Source of the DNA: Zanthoxylum bungeanum
Lineage: Eukaryota > Streptophyta > Magnoliopsida > Sapindales > Rutaceae
Length of the DNA: 64,000 bases
Direction of reading: 5' to 3'
Assembly: GCA_019454045.1 (NCBI GenBank)
Contig: SKCR01026824.1
Span: 1 to 64,000 of the forward strand
Shown here: in pieces, positions 45,451 to 56,464 of the stretch
Layout: each line of letters opens with the position of its first letter
Numbering within the stretch: the stretch's first letter is position 1
Translations under genes and position numbers: made by a program
The notes under the pieces: generated by a model
The model's database searches: none
What the model was told of the DNA's origin: nothing
The model's input: the letters and a program-made list of their open reading frames with translations, nothing else

Positions 45451-46016
45451 AATATATTTCTTTTCATCCCATTTCATGCATGTTTGCTTCTTTGGTCATT
45501 TCTTTTGCATTACATAATTAACTATATCACTTCATTATTTACGCTTTTATCTTTGTTAATTATTTATATTTTCGCATTTATTTACTTGATATGTTCATGA
45601 GATTGTGTGATCGCTTCTATTATTAATGCTTTTGTAGTTGTTATTAATTACATTATTGCACTTTATTGTTTACTACGTTTATGAATTATGCATTATGGCT
45701 TCATTTTTTATTTATGATTATAGGTGTGCGAACTTGTGTGTTGCTTAAATTATCTTGTATGTGTTGCATGAGGCTTGGTTATACTATTGCATAAATCTTT
45801 TCATTACAATTGGCATAAGTAAGGGACCATTTCGAACCTAACGGTTTGAGATCTTCCATTGCGAGGGGTGAGTGCGACCTTAAATCATTTCCCAGTTCAC
45901 GCTGGGTGGCGACTCCATTTCATTTCTCCGGTTTAGTCCCCCGCGGGCTACTCCGTACTCCCGACCGGGCCGCGAGCCCGGATAGCATCGCCCACTTCTG
46001 TACCTTGCCTACAGTC

Positions 46017-46034
46017 TGGCGACTCCACTGAGGA
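46017..46034 (+). other. Primer-binding site of the Tat/Ogre-type element
   Basis: TGGCGACTCCACTGAGGA follows the LTR end by three bases. It matches, with one change, the TGGCGACTCCACTGGGGA-type site familiar from Ogre/Tat elements. It fixes the plus orientation of the LTR. Confidence 0.75.
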
Positions 46035-47499
46035 TAGAGAATCGGCCCCGAAATAATGTCTTGTAATCTTTGTGATTTGTGCTTTAGTTAACCTTGTCTA
46101 AAGTTGATTTAACCGAAGATATTATTTGAGTTAGATAATGATTTAGTGTCTTCCTTCACTCACCACCTTTTTATAGCCAAAAGGAAAAGCTGTGAAGACA
46201 TCTAGATAATCATTTACTCGAAGCTTACCTTGGAGTATATTTAAAGTGATGGACTAATTTGGAGGATCTGTTGTTTATTCCTGTCACCAAGGCGGTAAGA
46301 GCCTAAGAGGTATGGGTATTTAATAGATTTCGCTCCACCCTCCCTCTGGGGAATTTTCAATAGAGGAATCCATTTGACAGTTATTCATGTATCGTTAAGT
46401 CATTTTCGCTCGAAGCGGCGGATCGTTATATGGTACCATCACTCGTTGGCACGTACCTTAAGGTATAAAAAAAGGTGCGCTCACTTTTTCGCTCGAACCC
46501 TTGAGTGAGGAGACCTAGTTGTGGGAAATCCTTCACCGACGGGAGCCTTTATCTATACTCCTATAAACCCGCATGTGAACCATAGTTGTATGACCTATAG
46601 AAGCCTCCCTTTTTGCTTGTGTTTGGGACCATTATCATTTGGATTCAGTTGGACTTCTTGTCATGAGATGTGAACTTGTTGGGCCATTTAAACTGGGACG
46701 AGTTTATGTCTTATGATGATTGGGCCAAAAGCTTCTAAAATGCCGATGGGCCACTTTGTTTCTAGGCCCCTATCATTTGAAGTTGTTTAGCCACGTTATT
46801 GCAAAAGTGTAAACATGTTGGGCCTTTCTCAACTGGGACAAGTTTGCACCTCGCAATAATATGATTGAATGCTTTGAAATGATAATGGGCCAACTTGTAT
46901 GAAAACCTTGATGGGCTTAGAAAATCCAAATACGATCCAAGTATGCCAGAAGCATGAGTCCGATATCCGCACTGGCTTTCATCCAGAAAGGATATGTCTT
47001 GTTATGACATATTTGTTTACTTTGGATACCTCCAAGTTCATCCTTATGATCGCGGTTGTTGAAAGCCCAATTCGTCATTTCTAGACAATGACATGATCCC
47101 ATAATAGGCTTAGTCCATGTTGTAAGTGGGCGGTCTTTGTCTTTTACCGATGGAAAGGGACTGAGGTAGCCAAGGTTCACCCCGTAGCATATGAGAGAGC
47201 GATTTTGTGAACCTTACATCGGTGCATAGAATAAACCATAGCTAGAACCAAAATAGGCTTACCACATGTGTGGGAGAAATAAGGTCGGAAGGATATATTC
47301 TGTTTGATCACCTCACGTATTTTATGTATTTCATGCATCGCACGCATACACGTACCATGCTAACTCGTAGTCTTAAAAGCCGCCATAGAATTCCGTTGGG
47401 TTAGAGAGGAAGGAAGACTCGTCAAAAGACCGCTAGCGAACACGAGTGAGTCCGATAACGAGGGTTCTCACATGGATACCAATCATATTTTTCCATTTA
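46035..47499 (+). other. Leader of the Tat/Ogre-type element, truncated
   Basis: About 1.45 kb downstream of the primer site lacks recognisable gag or pol. Short ORFs near 46899-47180 show no family similarity. The element is cut before gag at about 47500, where the antisense family 1 LTR begins. Repeated GGGCC motifs occur at 46680-46900 (TTGGGCCATTT, TTGGGCCTTTC). Confidence 0.6.
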
Positions 47500-48835
47500 A
47501 AAGCATAATGATGATAAGATAAATGTATTTAATTATTCTAATTATTTAACAATTAAATAATTAGATAATTAATTAATACAAATATCTAAATACATGTATC
47601 ATATTTATTTTAAATATTCCATAACACATATATTTGAAACATGTGTCAAATACTTTATTTGACCAAAAAAATTAATGTGTATTTAATAAAATCAAGTATT
47701 TAATCCAAATACACATTAACTAGGGAATGACCGAATAGCCCCTATGCATGTATCTTTTCGTTTAACCATTAAATGATTTATAAATAATCAATATTATTTA
47801 TAATAGTTGCCCTAGTGCTCTAGGAGTATGTTTCATTAGTGAGACTCTCTAGATTCAGGCATATCCGTCACGAAATCCAATTTTGTGTCCATAATCTACC
47901 CACTCGTATATTATGATGACCACAGATAAACTCTCTGAATCATACAGGTCGAGGTCATAGCATACGTATAATCCCTCCGTTACAGGTATTCAGATTATTC
48001 CAGAGTTATAGATAAAAACGTCAAATCTCTATAGGTATAATCCCGTCGATGATTCTATTAGCAATTTCATAATAACACTTAGAACTTACTTCTAAAGTGT
48101 ATCACAGACCCATGGATTTAACAGATTGCTAATTGCACAATGAATACCTATGCTCTGTACACAAAACTAACGTATCATATCTTCATACACACATGATATC
48201 ACGAGGATCAGTCTACACCCATTGAATAGGCAGAGGCTGATCTAAATAGATTGGTGACGTGACTGCCATCAAAGTGGGGAGGATACCTCATACATCTACA
48301 AAGGTATCTCAAGTCAAATGACCATTATGCTCACTTGACCTGAGAATATTCCTATTGACGTTGGTGTACCATCTATTAGGAAATCTTCGGTGAGTCGTTC
48401 AGTATTTATCCAATATAAACACCTACACGTCTATACGAGTCTACCCAGACTAATGGTTCATTGGGATAAACCATCGGGCCAAGTCTCGATATACGACGTG
48501 TACTGGACTCAACATATTTTACTAACCCACCCGTGTTAGTAAATCTTGACCAGGAACTTTATTTGATAATATACTTATAGTAGTGAAACTTCCCAATGTC
48601 AATTACAAACTACTTTGTAACTATGCACTACATTATATATTATTAGGTCTTTGTCTAATATATACATATTACTAAATCCTATTTAGTTTCAATCTAATCG
48701 TAATTAGATCGAATATGTATATAAAAGCAAGAAGTACTCCATAAATAAGTAATATTATGGAAAAATGAATTTCTCGTATTCATGAATCGGACATGAATAC
48801 GATTCGGATTGGCACTCCGAGCACCAACCCTAACA
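47500..48835 (-). mobile_element. Family 1 LTR, 5' portion of the split copy (antisense)
   Basis: The reverse complement follows 10781 to about 12020 of the reference unit, from TGTTAGGGTTGGTGCTCGG to the AATTAAATAATTAG tract. The right edge CCCTAACA is followed by CTAAG (48836-48840), identical to the CTAAG preceding the 3' portion at 15869. About 430-500 bp of the LTR between the portions is missing. Confidence 0.8.
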
Positions 48836-48840
48836 CTAAG

Positions 48841-49566
48841 CCCCAAGAACCGCGAATCTTGATTTTTTGTAAGAATAAAATCCTTCCAAGATCAAGTCAA
48901 ACCCTTAAGGAACCCTGCCCTTAAGAAACTTTCTTTATTTCCTTGAAGAATCTTGAACAGCGATATAGAGCCACAACGCTTGCCACCGTTGATAATCTTT
49001 TGTTCCGTAGAACCAAGAAAGAATCCACTCCCTCAAGATGACACAAGTCACTTTGTTTGTAAAAAATATGTTCCTAATTAATTCTCAATTACAATGAATA
49101 ATGTCACTTTAAATAGGTGGCTAACCTTATTTCTATCCAAATATAATAACACCATAATAAAATAAACCCATAACATATAAAATACTTTAACATTCCGTGC
49201 ATGGGCTTTCTAATTTAATTAAGGTTCAGTCCAACACTTAAACATCACATAACCTTAAAAATATGAAATATAAAAGCTGTAGGGATATCTTGATTCAATA
49301 TTATAATGAATAAGGATTCCGAATTGGATTTTGATGTAAACTATAAAGTTATATCCAAAATATGAAGACTGTGCAAATCATGCCACTACTAATGCACCAT
49401 TCAGAAATTAAGCCCGAAATCAATCAAGGCAACCCATGTGTATGGGCCAAATTTAGGCCAAGGACATTCTCGTCTTTCCACATTTAGCCTAATACTTGAG
49501 GTTGGCCCACATCTCCAGCAGTTTACATGATTATATAAGTGTAAGTCCCAAACTCCACAATACCAG
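48841..49566. other. Right remnant of the locus that received the 33-kb block; no gene
   Basis: On the minus strand this stretch has a TATTTAAAG box (near 49110-49118) and a downstream leader-like text, so it could be part of an LTR. No protein similarity is seen. It should join 15863 leftward if the central block is removed. Confidence 0.4.
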
Positions 49567-50113
49567 TGTTGGGTTTGGGCCGATGATCAGGCAGGCCCAG
49601 TTCCAAATTGAAGCACGTCTACCTCACAGAGAGAAGAGGTCTGATCGTGCAATTGATTGCCTCCGAACAATCAGCTACCATTACATCAAAAATAGGAGGT
49701 AATGTGTTAGTGGGAGCCGTCCACGTTAAATGCATACGTTATTATTAAATGCATGCGTTAGATCTCTCATTTGGAGGCCTATAAAAGGAAGTATAATTCA
49801 TAAATCAAGAAAAATAAAAACTGAAGCATTACAACCCTAAGCTTAATCACTCTCACCAGAACCCTCTAAACCTCCGACCCACCACCCTCACGGCAGTCCA
49901 CGGGGATCAAGGTAGTCTCTGACCTTGTTTCTCCTCTTACTGTATTTATAACTCATTTCCAATACTAACTAAAGTGTCAAAATTCCTACGGCACCCACCA
50001 CACCGGTGGGAAGACTCTCTACGCTCACTATACCTTTTGTTTTGCAGGATCGCTAGTTCCCCCCTTTCTATGAAATCTCGATTGTGGACCTCAGCTGAAA
50101 ACCAGCATATACA
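49567..50113 (+). repeat. 5' LTR of element E
   Basis: The LTR starts TGTTGGGTTTGGGCCG and ends CAGCATATACA just before the primer site, about 547 bp. A TATA box and downstream CT-rich leader (ATCACTCTCACCAGAACCCT) fit U3-R-U5 order. Confidence 0.8.
49780..49787 (+). promoter_or_regulatory. TATA box of LTR E
   Basis: TATAAAAG, within GGCCTATAAAAGGAAG, lies 213 bp from the LTR start. It is the strongest core-promoter match in the window. Confidence 0.7.
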
Positions 50114-50114
50114 A

Positions 50115-50133
50115 TTTGGGCCCACTGTAGGGC
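50115..50133 (+). other. Primer-binding site of element E (degenerate)
   Basis: TTTGGGCCCACTGTAGGG follows the LTR. It resembles the TTTGGCGCCCAC-GTGGGG primer sites of Tat-type elements, with losses at CpG positions. Confidence 0.6.
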
Positions 50134-50194
50134 CTTAGCGATTTATAGCAAGCAAACGCCTTTCAGTCTACGACCCTCATAAGGATAACAACCT

Positions 50195-51840
50195 ATGGCT
50201 TCAAGCGGCGAGCCAACACCAGATCCTACGGCCACTCAGTTGGCCATCCTTCAAGAATGGCTACGAGTGTTGGAGGAGGAGAACTCAGCCATGTGAAGCT
50301 CCAATACGGACCTCCAGACGCAGTTGGAACAGATTTCCTCTACTTCTCAATGACGAGGAGCTCTAGACCTCCTGAATCACCATACACTAAGATCAAACTT
50401 AATGAAGGCATTCAATAATGAAGCAGACAGAAATCCCTCATCAAGCAATCATCCATCCAATCAGGAAATGAATCAACACATCCCGCCAGGTGATCAGATA
50501 CAACATACCACTTCATCCATGCGCAAGGAGATTCAGGAATTCAAGGAAGCAATTCTATCTAGCCTACCAGGCGTCAGACTACCTCTGAAGAAAAGTAGAG
50601 CATGTACAATCTCAGACACCCCTTTCCTATGAGCCATCAATTCAGTCAAACTTCCATGAAAATTCAATCCACCCGATATGAAGTTGTACGATGGATCAAC
50701 TGACCCATACGACTATATAATTCACTACAAGTATAAGATGATGTCCACAGGCCTGGCTCCGCATCAATGGGAGGCTGGCATGTGTAGAGGGTTTGGTGAG
50801 ACATTGGCAGGCCCAGCCCTCACATGGTTTATCAATCTACCATATCGGTCGATTATGTCCTACCAAGAATTAGCTGACAAATTCGTGGAACACTTTGCTA
50901 GCTCTTGTAAACTCGAGACCATAGAAGACCTCAACGCCAAATAACAACGAAGAGGAGAATCTCTGCAAAAATACGTGGCGCGCTTCAACAAGGAAAGAAT
51001 TACTATCCCGGACCTCCATTAGCCAACAGCAGTGGAAGCCTTTAAGATTGGGTTGATGGCAGACAGCGGGCTCTACAAGAAGTTGACCAAAAACCAGCGC
51101 TACACCATGGATTAAGCAATGGCCAGGGCTCAAATTGAAATTAGATGGGAAGAAGATAAAAAGAATGAAATGAGAGAGAATTTTTCCAGTCTACAGAGGG
51201 AGAATACGACATACCCATCCAAATGACCGAAAGAATTCGATAGGAAAGGTCAGCAGTCAGTCGACCAAAGAGCTCATCGAAGAAGAGATATTCGTCCTCT
51301 CGATAGGGGTTCCAATCGCAGACTATCCTCATTCAACAGTAGAGAGAAAGCTCCTTATGGTACCCATAGACTTCCAGACTATAACTTCACTATATCTCCA
51401 GGTGAACTAGTCTCAATCCTCAGGAAGATGGGAAGCGAAGTAAGATGGCCTCCACGCTCCAAAGAAGGCTCTATGAGGATGGACACTAGTAGATAGTGCA
51501 AATTCCATCGAGACTATGGCCATACGACAGCCGATTGTGTAGCACTGAGATTGGAAAATTTGGTGTTGCTAAACAAAGGTCATTTGAAATACCTGCTCGT
51601 GGAGAAAGGGAAAACAATTTTAGTAAGGAGAGACGACAGAGTAGAGCAAAAAGATGGACCACTACCACTCCCACCAATAAATAACACCGTTAACTTCATC
51701 TTAGGGGGATCAGAAGTCAGTGGGATCTCCTACTCCGCGGAGAAGCGACACACCAGGATGGCAACTACTGTCGCGTTGCATTCTACGGTGATGATAGAGG
51801 GAAACTACACCAACTTGGTAATTTAATTCAATGACGACAA
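50195..51840 (+). pseudogene. gag: Element E gag (Tat type, stops)
   Basis: The first ATG gives MASSGEPTPDPTATQLAILQ and a short coiled stretch before a TGA at about codon 34. The capsid domain lies at 50678-51160: KLYDGSTDPYDYIIHYKYKM, then GPALTWFINLPYRSIMSYQE and QKYVARFNKERI. A Tat-type knuckle CKFHRDYGHTTADC is at 51497-51538. I count at least eight in-frame stops, several at positions where relatives have Trp, Arg or Gln codons. The N-terminal start is supported by its position 60 bp after the primer site. Confidence 0.85.
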
Positions 51841-51879
51841 AAATCCAGTCATAAAAATCTCCATCATGACGCGTTGGTG

Positions 51880-52160
51880 ATTTCCTTGTAAGTGGCCAAT
51901 TTGATGATCAATAGAGTGTTGGTCGACACATGGTCATCAGCTAACATCATCTTTATAACCGCCCTCATTGACATGGGAGAGATTGGAGAAAATAAATCAT
52001 CGGTCGACGGCCTTGATTGGCTTCAACAGGGAACAAAAAATCACATTGGGGGAATTGCTCTCCCAGTATACGCATGCGGAGTCAACAAAATAACCACCTT
52101 TCTAGCCCTGGATTTCCCTTCAGCCTACAACCTGATAATGGGGCGACCTTGATTCACGAC
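51880..52160 (+). pseudogene. Element E aspartic protease (active-site Gly to Trp)
   Basis: LMINRVLVDTWSSANIIF matches the LVD-GSSADI active-site segment, but the glycine of D-T-G is Trp (a GGG-to-TGG-type change). Further on come [17 protein letters not shown], matching the F-V-d-PS-YN-ILGRP region that closes Tat proteases. The segment is open for 86 codons but lies between stops. Polyprotein processing would be lost. Confidence 0.8.
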
Positions 52161-52329
52161 ATGAGGGCAGTCTCGTCTACCTATCACGAGGTGTTGAAGT
52201 TCCCCACCAAATGGGGTGTCCAAGAAATCAAAGGAGATCAAGTTGCTTCCAGAATTTGCTACCAAACGACCCTGAAAGCAAAATCCCAGTCAGCATAGCA
52301 ATTACATGAGGGATCTTGTCGAATCAACC

Positions 52330-53330
52330 TTGACTCTCCTAAAGTCAAAAAGCTCGATGAGGTCCAAATCCATCCACTCTACCTAAACCATAAAGCCCAA
52401 GTACGGGCCCACCTCGATCCCGCTCTATGCGCCGGGTTTATTGATTTCCTCAAGGAACGGCAAGACTGTTTCGCTTGATCGCATAAAGATATGACAAAAA
52501 TAAACCCAAAGATGATTACCCATGAGCTACATGTGGATCCAGACTACCCACCTGTCAGACAAAAGAGGAGGAAGTTTGCTCCAAAAAGAAACCGAGTCAT
52601 CGACGAGGAAGTTCAAAAGTTATTGGAGAATGGAGCCATCATAGAGGTCCAATACTCGGAGTGGCTCACTAACGTTGTGGTAGTCCGGAAGAAGAATGGA
52701 AAATGGCGGGTCTCAATTGATTTCACAGACCTAAACAAGGCTTGTCCAAAATATTCTTTCCCACTCCCCCAAATCAATTCAATGGTTTATGCTACAGTTG
52801 GGCACGAATTGCTGAGTTTCATGGACACATATTCAGGCTACAACCAAATTCTCATGCACCCAAATGACCAGAAGAAAACGGCTTTTGTTACCAATATGGG
52901 AGTCTATTGTTATAAGGTGATGCCATTCGGACTTAAGAATATTAGGGCCACCTACCAATGCATTGTCAACAAAATGTTCTCCCACCAAATTAGAAAAACT
53001 ATGGAAGTCTATATTGATGACATGTTGGTGAAATCATTGCGAGCCGGACAACACATATAACACTTGGGGGATGCATTCGACGTGATGAGGAAGTACGGAA
53101 TCAAGCTGAACCCCACCAAATGCGCCTTCAGAGTAGCCTCCAGGAAATTTCTTGGATACCTAGTCACTCGACGTGGTATAGAAGCTAACCCGGAGCAGAT
53201 AAAGTCCATCCTCAATATTCCTTCCCCTTCAAACCCAAAAGACGTCATGTGACTTACAGGAAGGGTCGCCGCATTAAATAGGTTCATCTCCAAGTCTACC
53301 GATATAAGTTTCATCCTCACTCCAGGCAAG
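52330..53330 (+). pseudogene. Element E reverse transcriptase
   Basis: The main open segment (52491-53060, 189 codons) has HELHVDPDYPPVRQKRRKFA, NGAIIEVQYSEWLTNVVVVR, GKWRVSIDFTDLNKACPK, MDTYSGYNQILM, VMPFGLKNIRATYQ and an intact MEVYIDDMLVKS catalytic box. The thumb follows after a TAA: KYGIKLNPTKCAF and FLGYLVTRRGIEANPEQI, then a TGA in KDVM-LTGRVAALNRFIS. A TGA replaces Trp just before the first segment. This is a nearly readable Ty3 RT broken mainly by point stops. Confidence 0.9.
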
Positions 53331-53810
53331 AAGGCAAAGAATTTTGAATGGACCCCAGCCTGTGAGAGAAGCCTTAAAAAAACTCAAAGAATACTTGACC
53401 ACGCCACCTCTCTTGTCCAAGCCAGTCGACACTGAAAGGCTATTCCTGTACCTGGGAGTCTCAAGACAAGCAGTTAGCGCTGTACTAATTAGAGAAGAAT
53501 GAGGGCAGCAGCTCCCAGTCTATTACATAAGTAAAGCTCTGCTCGATCCGGAGACATGATACACTTAAATGGAAAAGCTATTCTTGCCCTAGTAACCGCG
53601 ACACTAGGGCTATGTCCCTATTTTCAGGGGCATCCAATCACCGTTTATACCACCTACCCACTGAGGAGCATACTTCACAAGGCCGAACTCTCGGGTAGAC
53701 TGACCAAATGGGCTGTTGAACTTAGAGAATATGACATCACATACCAGCCACAAACCGCTATCAAATCTCAAGCTCTTATAGATTTCGTGGCAGACTTCAA
53801 TCCCAGCCTA
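53331..53810 (+). pseudogene. Element E first RNase H (Ty3 type, decayed)
   Basis: Fragments in order are LSKPVDTERLFLYLGVSRQA and AVSAVLIREE, then QQLPVYYISKALLDPET and the KAELSGRLTKWAVELREYDI segment (about 53680-53740). These match the RNase H that follows RT in Tat elements (VYY-S-AL-DAE / ME-L-LALV / L--P-AAGRL-KWA-EL-EF-I). Stops and a frame change lie between. Confidence 0.8.
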
Positions 53811-54290
53811 CAAGCCAAGGCCGAAAAAGAGGTTCACTGTTTCCGGACTACTGATACATGGAAATTTACAGTCGACGGATCATCCAGCAGATGTGGTTCT
53901 GGTTTAGGTATTGTGATCACTACTCTAACATGCAACATCATACAACAACAAATTAAATGTGTCTTCAAAACCACCAATAATGAGGCCGAGTACAAAGCCT
54001 TGATAGCCAGATTAACTCTAGCTAAGGAATTAGGAGTGAAAAGGGTCGAGGTGACATCAGATTCTCAATTAGTTGTTAACCAACTCCAAGGGTCTTACCA
54101 AGCTCGCAGGTCCCAAATGGCAGCCTACTTATCGAAGGTTAAAGAGATCCAGTCGACACTAGAATCTTTTTCACTCTCACAAATTTTGAGAACAAAGAAC
54201 ACCCACGTGGATGCCTTGGCCACATTCGGGTCAACCATACAAGGAGATAATATTCAGGCCATCCCGGTAGTGTATCTACAATAGCCCGCC
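53811..54290 (+). pseudogene. Element E second RNase H, archaeal type
   Basis: In frame with the end of the previous segment, the text has WKFTVDGSSSRCGSGLGIVI (first Asp), TNNEAEYKALIARLTLAKEL (Glu), VEVTSDSQLVVNQLQG (Asp) and THVDALATFGS (final Asp), all catalytic positions kept. The segment is open to a TAG at 54282. A second, plant-acquired archaeal-type RNase H between RT-RNase H and integrase is the hallmark of the Tat lineage. The domain itself lacks stops, unlike most of the element. Confidence 0.9.
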
Positions 54291-55576
54291 ATTGCCAAAG
54301 AAGAAGCTCAAGTCATTACTTCCATCGACCAAGTCAACTTGTGGATGTCTCCATTGATCAAATACTTGAGAGAAGGAACACTACCGACATATAAGGTGGA
54401 CGTTCGAAAGATCCAATGAAAAGCTGCATGATTCACTCTCTATGACAATCAACTTTTGAGAAGATCATTTTTCAGACCCTACCTCAAGTGCCTCGCTACC
54501 GAAGAAGCGTGTTATGTGTTAACCGAACTACACGAGGGGGAATGTGGAAATCACTCGGGGGAAGAAGTCTTGCGTGTCGAGCCTACACCGCCGGGTACTA
54601 TTGGCCAACAATACGAGCCGACGTTATTGATTTTGCTCGTAAGTGTGAGAAATGTAAAAGGTTTGCCTCAGTCTCCTATCTCGCACCAGATAAACTCAGT
54701 CCTAATTTATCCCCTTGGCCATTCATGAAATGGGGAATGGAAATTATTCGGAAACTTCCCGTCGCCTCGGGACAACGAGTTTACATGCTCGCATGGACGT
54801 ATTATTACTCTAAATGGATTGAAGCAGAATCCTTCGCGAGGAAAAGGGATAAGGAAGTACATAGCTTTATATGGAAGAACATCATTTGTCATTTCGGCCT
54901 ACCCCGAGAGATCATTACTGACAATGGTTCCTAATTCATCATTCATCGCTTCTAAGATTTTTGCAATAGTTGGGGAATCAAACTAAGCTTCTCCACCCCA
55001 CGCTACCCATAAGCCAACGGTCAAGCCGAGTCTTCCAATAAAACCATAATGAACACTATAAAGAAAAGATTGGAGCAAGCAAAATGAGCGTGGGATGACG
55101 AACTCCCTGGAGTCTTTTGGTCATACCGAATGAGTGTGAGATCTTCTATTGGTGAAACCCCATTCTCCATGGCCTTTGGCACCAAATCGGTCATTCCAAC
55201 TGATTGTAATGTTCCTTCGCCTCGATACCAGTGGATTGACGAGAGTATCAATAGGTAACTCTTGACCAATAGTCTTGACACCATTGACGAACTTAGGGAG
55301 AACGCATCCTTACGACTTACAGCGCACCGACAGAAGATGTTCAAATACTTCAACAAAAACATGAGGTGTAGAACATTCAAAAAAGGAGATTGGGTCCTAC
55401 GGAAAGTCTTTCAAATTACGAAGGAAGTTAGGGATGGGAAACTCGGTCATACATGGGAAGGTCCATACATCATCATAAAAGTTGTAGGTCATGGAGCCTA
55501 CAAACTGAAAACAGAAGATGGTCGACATATCCAAAATAGTTGGAATGCCATTCACCTCAGGATATTCTATAGATAA
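54291..55576 (+). pseudogene. Element E integrase (first Asp replaced by Glu)
   Basis: The zinc domain is split by a frameshift: ELHEGECGNHSG in one frame, then YTAGYYWPTIRADVIDFARK and CEKC in the next. In the core the usual WGMDI reads WGMEI, so the first catalytic Asp is Glu. The second Asp is present in ITDNGS, and the Glu in ANGQAESSNKT. Three stops follow. The C-terminal chromodomain-free tail KKGDWVLRKVFQIT and WEGPYIIIKVVGHGAYKL ends NSWNAIHLRIFYR, the normal Tat integrase end. Confidence 0.85.
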
Positions 55577-55839
55577 CAATAATATTTGATGACTAATGGA
55601 TCACTCAATAAATCGCAGTCCTACGACTAAGGGGCGTGCATATCAATTTTTTTGAAATTCCACTAAGTTTGATTTTGAATTGAACATATTTTATTTTAAC
55701 AATCTGATTCCATCCAGATGACAGATAGAATATGCATTTTCATCCAGATGACAATTAAAATTTGCATTGAAAAGAAGAAAATTTTTATACTTCAAGCCAA
55801 GGTTATAAAAAGATAGAAGCCAAAAAGAACAAAAATACA

Positions 55840-56464
55840 TCAAGTTTCTTGGCCTTCGACAGGTGCGACTGGATTAATCGGCTGAATGATGGGATCAGTC
55901 TCCATAGGATGCTCTGGTCTAGACTCTTCCGTGGCAACCTCAACAACTTTCTCGACCGAAGCATCAACCACTGGAGCCTATTCGATCAGCTCGACAACAT
56001 CGGCTCTATCAATTTCTCCTACAAGAACCTCATTTGAACTGACTTCATGCCCTAATTCAGCCTCCGTTTCCTCAACTGACAAGGAGCACCCAACTTAATC
56101 CACTTATTTGGGTCCCAAGTACTGTGCTCTCCAGATAAGTATTGTTTCATGAGGACGCATCTATCTTTCACGATGGCTTCCATGGCCATTCCTTCCAATC
56201 TATCCAACAGCTCAACCTTCTGAACCTCCAGCACTTCAACGCTCTCCTTATAGGATTCCAATTCAGTCGACCTCATCTTCAATGTGGCTTTCACGACCTT
56301 GGCTTCGCTCTCAGCATCCCTCGCATTCTTTTTAGAATCATCTAAAACAGCTTTAGCTTTGGCCAGTTCCTTTCACAATACTGCATTTGATTTCTCCATG
56401 TCCATCAACTTCTTCAGATTGGCCTTCACATAATTCTGTTGGAAGATGGCATAATCTAGAGTCT
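55840..56464 (-). pseudogene. Antisense additional ORF of element E (coiled coil plus acidic tail)
   Basis: Read on the minus strand, opposite to gag-pol, about 205 codons are nearly open. There is one TGA at about codon 23, one frameshift near 56065 and one TAG near 55975. The N-terminal two thirds are heptad-rich and charged (KLMDMEKSNAVL, KELAKAKAVLDDSKKNARDA, ELESYKESVEVLEVQKVELL), then GEHSTWDPNKWI. The tail is Glu/Val-rich (SVEETEAELGHEVSSNEVLV, EKVVEVATEESRPEHP) and stops at 55840-55842. Additional ORFs between integrase and 3' LTR, some antisense, are known in Tat elements; their function is unresolved. The start is missing at the truncation. Confidence 0.65.

Larger units (their letters stand above)
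40023..46013 (+). mobile_element. Tat/Ogre-type 5' LTR, interrupted by an opposite solo LTR
   Basis: The LTR begins TGTAGACACTGTATTTTTGC and ends CTTGCCTACA, followed three bases later by a primer site. Removing the inserted solo LTR (40715-43569) and one duplication leaves about 3.1 kb. A TATA box lies about 550 bp from the start. The LTR starts at 60295 (minus) and 63046 (plus) have the same TGTAGGCA-type start and the same CCTCGTACGGAGGCACTACC-like block. The left flank is AGTAC inside the leader of B. Confidence 0.8.

Noticed and set aside
45074..45600. Overlapping plus-strand ORFs rich in Arg/Thr/Phe
   Set aside because: They are translations of the TTCGAACG minisatellite in several frames, so low-complexity artefacts.
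48841..49566. Possible host gene exon
   Set aside because: No open frame with recognisable similarity or splice pattern; the TATTTAAAG box on the minus strand fits an LTR fragment better.
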